Shown: positions 46,815 through 57,600 of the stretch, one piece after another
Layout of the letters: each line of letters starts with the position of its first letter
Position numbering within the stretch: position 1 is the stretch's first letter
Source: Leucocoprinus leucothites
Taxonomy: Eukaryota; Basidiomycota; Agaricomycetes; Agaricales; Agaricaceae
Assembly: GCA_013368445.1 (NCBI GenBank)
Contig: JAACJO010000009.1
Span: 868,001 to 932,000 of the forward strand
Reading direction: 5' to 3'
Length of the DNA stretch: 64,000 nucleotides
The notes under the pieces: model-generated
What the model saw: the letters and a program-made list of their open reading frames with translations, nothing else
Told to the model about the DNA's origin: nothing
Databases searched by the model: none
Made by a program: the position numbers and the translations under genes

Positions 46815-48012
46815 ATGACCGACTCGGACACCAGCACCCCAATCCTTCCCCGAGATATCTTATACCTCATCATCGAGCATGCAGCAAAGGACGTCGCGAC
46901 ACTCTTCAAACTTTGTCTTGTTTGTCGAGCTCTGCTCCATCAAGCACAACGAGTGTTATACACCGACATCTCGCTTGTAGACACAGGTCACGACTTGGAC
47001 GGAGGGGCTCCAGGAAAGAAGATTACGATGTTCAGGTTCTTCGATACTGTGACCACCCATTCTACCCTCGCGCAATATGTGCGCTCTTTCTCCTACCACG
47101 GTCGAGAACTCTGGTTCGGCTGGTGGCAACGGATGAATTGGGCCCTCCAATCTATGATCCATTTAAGGTCCTTCGCCTTGGAAGGATCTCAAGTTCCTGT
47201 AGCGACTGTGCTATTCAAAGGCTGCACCTTTCAGTTACGCGAGTTTACTTGGAAACACTTGCACCTTCAGATTCGGCCTCCTCCTGAGGAGCAATCCCTT
47301 CGAGATTTTTTATCCACCCAAAATGAAATCAGGTTTCTTTCGACGTCTTTTATGTCGACTCGAGTTCTCCCGATCGTTTGTCCATCGCTGAATACATTGG
47401 TCGGGGACACGCATACTATCATGAAGGTTCTTCCTGACCGCGAGACAGTCACTAAACTCATCTGGGTTGCTCAGTGGGAAAGCGTATTTGACATCAACGT
47501 CATATCTTCAGCACTCTCACACGTTCGAACACTTTCATTGGAGGGTCATGTTCCCCCGCGTGCTAGCCTCGCAACTTATGTTCCTTACCTTGGGGGTCTC
47601 CAAAGACTTCAGCTTATCGACAATGTCCCTCCTGTAAGTATATCCTTTTGCTCAGGCTCGAGCCGCGTGCTTATTTGACGGTACCGCATAGACCACTCTC
47701 GGAGAAGAACTTGAACACATTGCATCTCTTCCACGTCTTCGCATATTCACCTGGTCGCCAAGTCAATTATATCAGTCGGAATATCGGGATTTAATTCCAA
47801 ACGAGCAACAGCGAGCACTCGTGACGAGATGGTTCCAGGCTATCTCGTCGTTCCAAACAGCATATTTTGCTCGATGTTCGCCGAAGGAAGATCCGAACTG
47901 TTACCTGCGGTGGACTCGAGACGGAGCTGAGGCACACGTCACGTTTGACGAGATGATAAGGGATGTTGATATCGATCTTCGACCTTTGAAGCCTTTTACG
48001 CACCCCTCATGA
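46815..48012 (+). CDS. F-box protein, tandem copy 3
   Basis: Exons 46815-47633 and 47692-48012 give 379 aa, aligned over the full length with copy 2. The F-box lies at about residues 10-55 (ILPRDILYLIIEHA, then LFKLCLVCRALLHQAQRVLY), with an LRR-like tail and a conserved C-terminal block (ALVTRWFQAISSF, then NCYLRWTRDGAEAHV). Here the intron has an ordinary GTAAGT donor. The tail is 10 residues longer than in copy 2 (IDLRPLKPFTHPS). It converges with GH71, its stop 121 bp from the GH71 stop. Likely an SCF adaptor; its target cannot be told. Confidence 0.87.
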
Positions 48013-48133
48013 ACAACGTATTTCGTGAGTCTCGGGTTTTGAGCTATACGATGGAGTTTTACCACCTTTACTCATGCACCATGTTGGTTTCAAGGGAGGT
48101 CTGGAGACAACAGGGTATTGTATTAGACAGGTA

Positions 48134-49885
48134 TCATGCAGGAGATGCTGCAACGAAAGCGTTGAAATTATATGTTTTCGGAGACCCCTTGAATATGAAG
48201 TCCTGAGGAGCAAAGTCCAGTACCACAGCACCCATTCGAGCAACTACGATCGTCACCTGACAATCCTCCACGATGTTTAGGTAGACCTTTGAGACGCCAG
48301 CTGGGAGCCTGACGTAAAGTCTAGCTGGTCCGCAGGCAAAGGTGATCTGCGACTCTGCCTGAAGGAAAACAACGGCCCAGATTGTATCTTGGGTCTGTTA
48401 TCAAAGTTGAGGGGATGTATAGTTGCGTCGAAGAGTAATAAGCACGCACAAACTGCCAGTTTCTTGGCCTGCCTACGGGATCGTTAGGGACATCAACACC
48501 TTTGGGGTAGAGACGCCCCCAGACAAAAGCTCGGTCTTTTGTGATGGTCGGGTATTGCCCCGTCTTGAACGCGACGATATAGTAGTGCATGAGGTCCAGC
48601 CAACCTTTATTGAGAAAAAAACATGAGTGAACTCAACCATCGAAGGTTGAAACACCAGTCTATCGCTCACCTTGGTGGTCAAAGCCATCAGTCCAGGTCT
48701 GTGAGTCAGGGCGGTTGCCAGCGATGGGTCCAATGTAATGCGACTCTCCATAATCGTTCCAAGAGATGACTTCTACGAGATGTATTTGTTTCCGCTGCGC
48801 GATTAGCTCTTCCCATCGATTTACAAAGTGCCAGTCATCCCCTCGGTAGATAAAGTTTTTGTGGTAACTGCTTGGACCATAATGCTAACCCATATCGTCA
48901 TTTTAATCCCGTGAAACGGCGAATAAGAGAGCGCATACTGTGAACAACCAAGGCGAGACGGCAGCCATATAAGTGCGATTTCCGAGGCATTCAAAGTACT
49001 TGTTGTCGTATTCTGAATTAATAGGATAGTTACCCATCGGCCAGGCGCTGTTCCACTAATCGAACACTACTGTCAGCTGTCGAGAAAAAAATGGGCGTGT
49101 GATAACACGTACAGCAAGAGCGCCATCCGGCGACCGATACCCTCCATACAACGCCGGATCCTCAAAAAAAGCAGTCACAAGGAACACCTTATGCGGTCCA
49201 CTCTTCAAAATCTTCCACCACCCATCATCCATCCGCTGCTCTCCATACAAACAATGCGACCCTCCAAAAGTCGTCACAAACATTCTACCCCTATACTTAA
49301 ATTGACTCGTATGATTATGATACATCGCCACAAAATCCTGTAGTGCCTCGCCTTGGGTCGCAACAGCACAAGGTAGTGTTGACATGTCAAAGGAGGGGAA
49401 CAGTTTGAAATGTGTGCCTCTGTCGTTGAGAGCTGTAGCTGCTGTGTATGCGTCTTGAGCTCGTTGGAATTGCCAGGCTTCGTGACCGATGTTGAGAGCG
49501 AAAGCGTCAATGCCTTTAGATGCGGCTAGTGTCATATCTGCAAAATTTTCGGTCAGAGCAGCTCGAGAGAGGGATGTGCATGTGGTATCAGACCTTTGGA
49601 CCAGTCATCAACAGTATAGGAATACACATTTCCAACCATAAAATGCGCAGCAACAAGCCTAGGTCCTTCAGTTTTCTTCGGCGGTGCTGGATTCAGTTTC
49701 GACGCGGTCGGCGTCGCCGGTGTTGACGGTTGAAGTGGTTGAGGGGAGGGAGTGACAGGAGGAATATTCTTGGGCCCGGGCTTTGTGAGAGAAGATAAAA
49801 ACGGCTCAAATGGTCGATGAATGAGAATGGCAGCAATGGTGCACCCCAGAAACGAGAAAGAGAGAAAAGCGATGAATAATCGCAT
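48134..49885 (-). CDS. GH71 alpha-1,3-glucanase (mutanase)
   Basis: Hydrolyses alpha-1,3-glucan of fungal cell walls. Six exons in phase (49885-49594, 49537-49113, 49055-48939, 48884-48671, 48604-48450, 48394-48134) give 487 aa. The N-terminus has one hydrophobic segment (LFIAFLSFSFLGCTIAAIL), a signal peptide or type II anchor, then a Pro/Thr-rich stalk of about 45 residues. The catalytic domain starts at VAAHFMVGNVYSYTVDDW. Other family landmarks are GIDAFALNIG, FKLFPSFDMS, AVSPWLFTHYG, WNDYGESHYIGPI, and the C-terminal beta domain with TIWAVVFLQAESQITF. No carbohydrate-binding domain is seen. Ends with TGA at 48134-48136. A truncated 3' copy sits at 45895-46283. Confidence 0.92.
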
Positions 49886-50324
49886 GTCTGGTTAAAAAGA
49901 ATGACAGGAAGGAGAGGAAGGGGGAGCTGCTGGTGTAGAGAGCAGGTACAGCGACAAGTGTTCTGTCTTCAAAATAGACATTCCAAACGCGACTGGTTTT
50001 GTTCTGGCAAGGGGTTATCGATCATTGAATACATCTGAGTCTGTTCTTGCGACACCGATTTCGAAAACATCTAGGCGTAGTCAGCAATTAGCTTATGTCG
50101 GCGCGGAAATAGATGATCACTCACTGTTCTGGACCGATGCAAAAAAGGTGGAAATGAAACGAACATATATCTCACAATCACACGAAATAGACGAAGATAC
50201 GTGCCAAACAGCACAAACGTTAAATAAGAATTACGAGGGGGTAGAGTAGTGTTAAACACACAACCACAAAAAATCAACAGGCAAGAGGGCAAAAAAAAAA
50301 CCCACAGCACTACTCGTGTATCCC
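49886..50324. other. Intergenic
   Basis: Promoter side of GH71 and 3' flank of UBA2. Adenine-rich short tracts on the plus strand, no gene. Confidence 0.5.
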
Positions 50325-52992
50325 TCAATCATCATCAATAACAATAACATCATCCATCATCCTATCATTCTCCCCATCCAACATAACCAACCCATCCTCA
50401 TCCAACCTCCTCTTCTTACTCGGACTCTGCTGACCAACCGAATGCGTTCTCTTCCTCGACACACGTCGATCCGTTTGTATATGAGTAACAGTCGGCCGAG
50501 AAGGTCGTCGAGGCGTAGGATCGATTTCAATAACCCCATTCTCGTCTTCTACAAAGTTGTCTTTCGCAACTGTCGGACGAGGTGGTGTTTCAGGTGCGAC
50601 AGGAAGTTTGGGTTTAACGCGTCTGGGTGGTTGAGGAAGAGGGTCTGGGAGGATGAAGGGAGGTGCATCGATGGGGTGGTTCGGCCTGCAAATGTACAAA
50701 AATCAGTTAACATGCTCTACGAGTAGCAAAGTAGAAAAGAAGGACTCACGGCAACGAACACAAATTCACAGCAATAGTCCCCCTCTCCCCCTCCTCATCC
50801 ACAATCGTCAAAAACTTTCCCCTCGTCACATTCAAACTCTCCAACGTCCTCTCATAATTCTCATCCCAATCCGGATCACTCAACACCCTCTTATCCTCAT
50901 ACACACTCACCTCCCGCTCCTCATCATCGCCCATCAACCCTTTCACCACCTCTCCCAACGTCGCTCGTGCAGGATCACATCGTAGTGTCGCGTATGTATC
51001 TCTGCAGATGCCACAACTGGGATTAGGATTGCTTAGGGTGATGCTGCTGAGGGGGACGGAGGGCTTGAATTGGAGATGGACGTTGCGGAGTTTGGTGAAG
51101 GATTTGCGGAGGAGGTGGAGTGCTTGCAGGACGATTAGGCCGGAGACGATGGCGTTGGTGGTTGCGATTGCAGGTATGATGTTACCAGCCATTTCTGTAA
51201 AAAGTGTGTCATTGGACGTTGTCGCGCATCTACGAAGAGTATGCACTTGCCTTTAACCTCCCAACGCGTCTTTTCCTCGATACCATAAGCCACAGAACGC
51301 AAGTTGGAAGAAGCAGTAACGAAATCGAGTGTATCATCGTCATCTTTATCAAACGAGATCGTATCTTCACCGTCTTGCAAACGAGAAGCAAGTCGATTCG
51401 TGCTGGAAAAAAAAAAGGAAACATCAACACAATGCGCCAGCCGACGAGGATAAAGTGACAAACCTCGAAACGAACAACTCGAGGCTGTCCTTCAACGAAA
51501 GCTTTCGTTGATCCCTCAAAACAGCCTGACTACTCTCCCCATTCGTACCAGAGGAACTCGTAGAAGGCGTCGAACCCGACGAGTTCATATTCCCATTCGC
51601 CACAGTCGTTGTACCATTGACAATCACCGGACGATGAACAAACGTTCCGCTCATGATAGCATCAAAGTCTAAAGGTGTGGGAGGCTGTCTGGCTTTCCAC
51701 ATGTCTGCCATGATCAATAGGTTTTTAATGTCGGCGTTAAAAACCTAGCAAGGTGGTTTTGTCGTGTGAGTACGTGGTGTAAGGAGCACATCGAGGGGAC
51801 GAACCTTGTCAAAGACGGCTTTCGCAACATCTGAAGAGCCGTTGGGTGAGGGGGTGCGAAGCGCTCGTCGAACTGCTTTAAACGCCTGTGCTTCTTTCCG
51901 CAACGTCTCAATCTCCTCGGCTACAAAAACCAATCGTTCAATACGCGCGCTCAATAAAGACACTGAAAGATATACCCACCGTTCTCGCCCTGTTTCTCAG
52001 CTTCGTCAAGCTCGCCTACCGCATCTTCATCTTCACCAAACAATTGTCTTTGGAGAGAATCAAAAAGTTGGAGAAATTAGGCGCTCAATCACATAAACCA
52101 CCGAAGACACCGCAATACGCACCCCATCAAATAGGATTTAGACCAGACGATGCAGTGGATGGGTTGACTAGGTGTTGAACGGATGGTGCATACGGGGAAA
52201 GTTTTGGGTGTGGGTTTTGGTATGCAGTCGAAGCATTCTGTTCGGTCCTGTACAAATTACGAGAAGGGTCAGGTCTTGGATACGAAGACAGGAGGGAGGG
52301 GGTGAGGGGGTGTACCTTGAGGAGAGGTTGAACTTGACCCAGGTATCCTGCTGTACCGGATTCGACGAGAGGGATTTCAGCGGCCATGCACATTTTGTTT
52401 ACGTGTCGACGAGCATCTGTAAACATGTTCCGAGGCTATATTAGAAGGTAGGTACTTGGTGAGGGTTATTGGGTTTGTTACCTAGGTTGTCGAGAGCATT
52501 GAGGACAATGTCGAATTGTTTGAACCATTCAACGTCGTATTGGGGTTCTTTAATATTCCCGTGGATGGGCGTGATTTTGACATTGGGGTTGAATGGAGCT
52601 GCGGTTTGTGCTGCGATCTATAGCGTATACACCATTCGTTTAAGCGTCCTCGGATAATTGGGCAATGTGGGAAGTGGCAGGCGTACCAAAGCTTTACTCT
52701 GCTTGACATCCTTTTTCCTAAACAAAAACTGGCGATTTAAATTCGACAAGTCGATAGTATCCAAATCCAATATCGTGATATTGCCGAAACCGGTCAGAAC
52801 GATGTTCTTTACTGCACAACAACCAAGACCTCAGTAAACCTCTCCCGCGTTTCTTGGGAGTAGAAACTCACAGAGTTCACAGCCGATGCCTCCGGCGCCG
52901 ACCATAAGGACATTGGTACGTGATAGTTGAGCGTGAAGCTCCGGACCTAAGATGGCTTGTGCGTGAGATGTTCGACCTGGTGCTGTCGACAT
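50325..52992 (-). CDS. UBA2: SUMO-activating enzyme subunit 2
   Basis: Catalytic subunit of the heterodimeric SUMO E1. It adenylates SUMO and holds it on a thioester cysteine in the nucleus. At least eight exons are visible. Start [14 protein letters not shown] is followed by the nucleotide loop GAGGIGCE, then [20 protein letters not shown] and [42 protein letters not shown] and the catalytic cysteine in [20 protein letters not shown]. Then come an insert rich in Ser/Thr, [17 protein letters not shown], the second Cys pair CGICR, and a ubiquitin-fold region. The C-terminal tail has a basic nuclear-localisation-like stretch ([19 protein letters not shown]) and ends in an acidic hydrophobic motif (DDVIVIDDD) like a SUMO-interacting motif. 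Confidence 0.92.
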
Positions 52993-53219
52993 TTTCTTCT
53001 TCCTCTCTGGAGTTCTCTTTGAGCTATTATGAAGACGTGGTAGGTGGAGGTTAGAAAAGGAGAGAGAGCATAAGTTGAATGGAAGCGGGAAATAGGTTAT
53101 GAGCTCTTTCACTTTAAGTACCCCTCCGACTGGGACGCGGTTGTAAAGTTAAATCAAAAAACGTCACGAGTGCGTTCACTGTCAATATCGACACTTTGCC
53201 CTTTTCGAGGGATAGTAAG

Positions 53220-53291
53220 TCTCTGTTAGTATATCGGTTAGTACACGCGCCTGTCACGCGCGAAAGCGGGGTTCGACTCCCCGACAGAGAG
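53220..53291 (+). tRNA. tRNA-Asp (anticodon GTC)
   Basis: The sequence folds as a complete intron-less cloverleaf. Acceptor stem TCTCTGT (53220-53226) pairs with ACAGAGA (53284-53290), discriminator G. The D arm is GTAT/GTAC. Anticodon stem CGCGC/GCGCG holds the loop CTGTCAC, and the T arm CGGGG-TTCGACT-CCCCG is perfect. A T-run directly after (from 53292) fits a Pol III terminator. It lies between the divergent starts of UBA2 and the flavoprotein gene. Confidence 0.96.
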
Positions 53292-53547
53292 TTTTTATTT
53301 TCATTTTCAATTTTGAGCAGATCAGTGGCTGTGTTGAGGAAGCAAGGTTCTGATGGACGGACGGCTTGTTTGAATGACGATCTTTACCCATACGTTTGTT
53401 ACACCGGCATAAGCGAAAATCAAGTGATCACATACCCGAGAGATGGTATGAGTCAATAACCATCGGCAGCAGGGTACTTAAGGAGTACCCAACACACCCC
53501 TAAGGTCCAACCTCCCTTACCCGATTCTACCACCCCCTCGAGCATAG

Positions 53548-54507
53548 ATGGTCAAGTACTACGAGAGTATACCCGACTTCGTGGTTCCTTGGATCAAAGA
53601 GCAGAAAGTGTTTTGGGTTGCTACTGCGCCCTTGACTGGGGATGGACATGTGAATGTATCGCCCAAGGGAATATTTGATGGGAATTTTGGTGTAGTGAAT
53701 GAGAGGCAGGTTTGGTATGAGGATTTGACTGGGAGTGGTGAGTACCTCGTGTTGAAATGTGGAAGAGTTGCATTGATGGTTATGGGTTGTAGGTATTGAG
53801 ACGATTTCACATTTGAGAGAGAATGGAAGGATTACGGTTATGTTTACTGCGTTTGATGGTCCACCTAGGATTTGTCGGTTGTTTGGTAAAGGTGAGTACT
53901 GACCATTTGCGGTTCCGCTCTTGAGGTTCTTCTTTATGAAAAGCTTGAGCTTATAATAACGATAGGAACTGTATACGAATTTGGAACACCCGAGTATGAT
54001 AGTATTATGCCTCCAGAAAAACGACAGCCGGGATCTCGGTCCGTGATTTTCGTGGACGTGTATCAAGTGTCTACTGTGCGTTATAGTTATCCACTTATCG
54101 CAATGCTAAACTGATTATTCGACAAGTCATGTGGATATTCCATCCCATACTACTCTTTCGAGGGGTACAGACTCCGATTACACGGCTGGGCAGCTCAACT
54201 TCAAAACGCCGACAACGAAGCTGAAGAAGAAGTAAACGAACAGGACGGACCGGCGACGGAGAAAGGTATCAAGCATTACTGGAAGAACCGAAACGCGAAA
54301 AGTCTGGATGGACTTCCTGGATTAAAGGATGCTCCGGACTCGAAGCATCAGTTTTGTTTCATTGATCCCAAGACCGTGCAACAGAAAGAACAGGCATCCA
54401 AAGTGAACGCAAAGACACAGGGATGGATCGACAGGAGGACTGTAGCCGCATTTGCACTGGGTGCTGTTGCAAGTGTTTCAGTGCTCAAGATGTTAGGCCG
54501 CAGATAA
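53548..54507 (+). CDS. PNPOx-like FMN-binding family protein
   Basis: Exons 53548-53737, 53793-53891, 53966-54075 and 54127-54507 join in phase to 259 aa. The first part is a split-barrel fold of the pyridoxamine-phosphate-oxidase-like type: FVVPWIKEQKVFWVATAPLT, GHVNVSPKG, ISHLRENGRITVMFTAFDGP, PRICRLFGKGTVYEFGTPEY. The second half (SCGYSIPYYSFEGYRLRLHG, then GIKHYWKNRNAKSLDGLPGL) is the usual fungal extension. The C-terminus ends in a hydrophobic helix (RTVAAFALGAVASVSVLKML), possibly a membrane tail. Likely binds FMN or a related cofactor; the true substrate is not known for this fungal subgroup. Confidence 0.86.
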
Positions 54508-54649
54508 ATTAATTGTTTTGTGCGTGGGTGAGATCAAAGAGGGACTAAAGTCGATCTAGTTAGTCGCCTTGCCCTCGCCACGTTTTTTAACTACATATGT
54601 ACTATGTTCCTACCTCAGACGCCTTTCTACTAGAGACTTGAGGAAATCT

Positions 54650-57600
54650 ATGAGCGACTTTACACCATCCACACTCCCATCCCCCCGCTCCCCACTCTTT
54701 TCAGACTCGGATGCACCCTCTCGACAGTCGGGGTCAGAGATCGTCACATCTGACGAGGAACCTGACCTAGGTGCTTTTACGACAGTTCTCCGTGCTTGGG
54801 GGTACTTGCAACCGCCATTAAGGATCCCGACGCATTTTCCGTCATCGTCTTCGTCGAATGAGACGTGGACACCAACGACGATTACGGGGTATCCTGGATT
54901 TGGAGGGGGTACGGCGAGTGAGGTGGGGGTAGCGGAGAGTACGGTGTGGAATAGGATTCCGATTCAGTCGTACTTGAGGAGAGGGTCAAGTTTTGGGACG
55001 GGTGTTTCGTCGGCGTCGACGGTACAAGTACGGGCAGTGAGAAGTTCGGTGTTGCAGGAATTTGACGAGGAGGAGGATGAGGAGGATGGTGAAGAGGTAC
55101 AGGTGGAAGAAGAAGCAGGGTATCCGTTGTCGAGTCCACCGCCATCGCCTGCGTCGGATGGAGCTCGGACGGTAGAAATTGGGTCAGAGGCAGAGGGAGG
55201 AAGTGTTCATTCTGTGTCGTATGAGGATGGTGCTTCTGGGGAAAGATTGGCTGTCCCTGTGCCTCGAGTCATTCCTCCCTCCATTGACGGAAGAACTGTC
55301 TCTGTCGCTTCTATCATCTCAAGACAACTCCCTGCGCTCTCTGTCGTCTCGTACCAGAGACGTAGAAGTGTATTCCAGGAAGAATCCCCTTCCCCTGGCG
55401 TGCAAACGACAACATCTCGACCTCCCAACAGCCGTGTCGTTTCTGACATTATCAATTCGTATTACGCTCAGGCTCAGGGTGGAATATCCTCACCCTCTGT
55501 GGATCAACCAGTATCGGATTTCCTTCGACCAGCGCTATCTTCCCTTGTCCTCGGAGTCGAACAGAGACAGGAGCCTTTATTGGAACAAGATTCACCCCTG
55601 CTTACTCAATCTCAAGGACAAAGGCGGCCCTCGATTATTGATGACAATTCAACGGCTCCATCTTCAGCGGTGACGATGGATTCTGACGACATATCCTCCT
55701 CGACTACGGAGGAAGAGGGATCCAGGTCTGTGTTGCAAGAGATGACGGAGAGTGATTCTGATTCACATGGAAACAGTCGATCAGAGTCGGCGAGTCATGA
55801 CTCGGTGACGCCCATGATCATTCAACCTCCTACCTCCATTTCTGCTTCTCTCTCCTCTACTACGACTACGACTGCGACGGTCAACCATACGAGACAGTCT
55901 TCACTGGACTTATCCAATGTGATGCACCATCCTTCCCTTGCTTCGACTTTTCAACAACAGCAACAACAGCAACAACAACAGCTTGACGGATCATTCGATG
56001 CACCAGGCTCTTCTCGGTTTCAACATCACTATCACTCATTATCTTCCGAGGGGGACCCGGCACCTTCGCTGGGGTATTTGGATGAAGCACTGAGTTTTAT
56101 TGCCCAAGAACGGGCGAGATGGAATGCTCAGAGAGTAGTAAATCGTGGTTCGAGTCCAGGGAGTAGTTCCGGAGGGATAAGGAATGAAGATGTCCCGAGT
56201 GCTGGAGATACTGCTAGTACTGTTTTTCGGCAACAGGGAGCTGGGACTGGAGGGACATGGAGATATGCAATTGGTGATTATTTTCCTTTTCTTTGAATTT
56301 GTTGTTTTCCCCTTTGTTCCCTTTCACTTGGTTTGATCTATTTATTCTTTCTACTGTTTGGTTGAGATTCTATGCGTTTTATCATAGTTGGGCTTTCGTT
56401 TATGTAATTTTTTCGTCTTCCTTAATGCCCAGCTATTGCACATTTCATTACGCTCCCCTCAATTTCCAGATCAATTGACTAACTATAAAGTTGAATCCCA
56501 GATCCAGACTCGCAGTCACAACGTGCCTCCGAGACTGATCGCCAACTTCGACTCCAACACCGGCACCACCTCCAACACCACGAGGCAAACTCTGGTGTAA
56601 CACCTCCCACTGCTGCTACATCTTCGGCCGGCGATCGAATACCCAATACCTTAACGAGACCAACACTAGAAAGTAATCCCTCTTCCTCCTCCGCAGCGAG
56701 TGAGAACATCTTGCTTTTAAATTCTCCAGGACCGAGGGAGAGCAGACGAAAGAAGAATAAATTATCATCGAGTGATGGGAAGACGATAACTATATTGAAA
56801 CGAGCACCCGAGGCGAGCGGGAGTGGTTCGAATGCGTATGGTGCCTTGTCCTCGGGAATGGTCGCGGTTGGATTGAACGATGCTAATTATAATAATAACA
56901 CCCACCACTACCACCACGGCGGCGATGGTGGACTTTCTTCTTCTTATTCTCACTCCCATTTGCACACGCGTTCGCACTCGAATACACGAGATTCGCATGT
57001 CGAAGCCACCGCCACTTCTACCACCACAACCCACACATCCACTGGCGTACACACACAAGCCCACGCGAACACGACTGTGGGAGAGTCTTTGCTGTCTGCC
57101 ACTGCCACGAGCACGAAGGCGGACGGAGTTATGACGCCTCGTGCGTATGACATTAGACATGCGTACGAGGGTCATGGTTATGGTTATTTATATCCTCGCG
57201 ATCGCCGTCAGCGTGATTTCGGGAGTGAGGAGGGTGAGGAAGAGGAAGGTGATGATGGTGGAGGGGAAGAAGGAGGGGGAGGGGAGATGGAGTGGTGTAT
57301 TGATAAATATGGACAACGCCGACGGAGGAGGAAGGGTACTATACCAAGCCGACTTGTGCACGACGGTAATGGAGATTCGTTAGCTGTAATGGGAGGCGTA
57401 GGAGAGATGGAGTGGTATCTTGATCGGTATGGGAGGAGACAGCGAAGGATCCGGAGTTGGGAGGCTACGGCAGTTTACGAACCCCACTCGAGAAGGAGGG
57501 AATCCGGGCCAAATGGAGTGATCTACGGTGGTATGGATGAAGATCGACATGATGAAGATCGACATGATGAAGATGAAGACGAAGACGAAGATGAGGAAGA

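Noticed and set aside
48009..48280. Short frames around the F-box 3 / GH71 junction
   Set aside because: They are antisense or shifted readings of the GH71 last exon.
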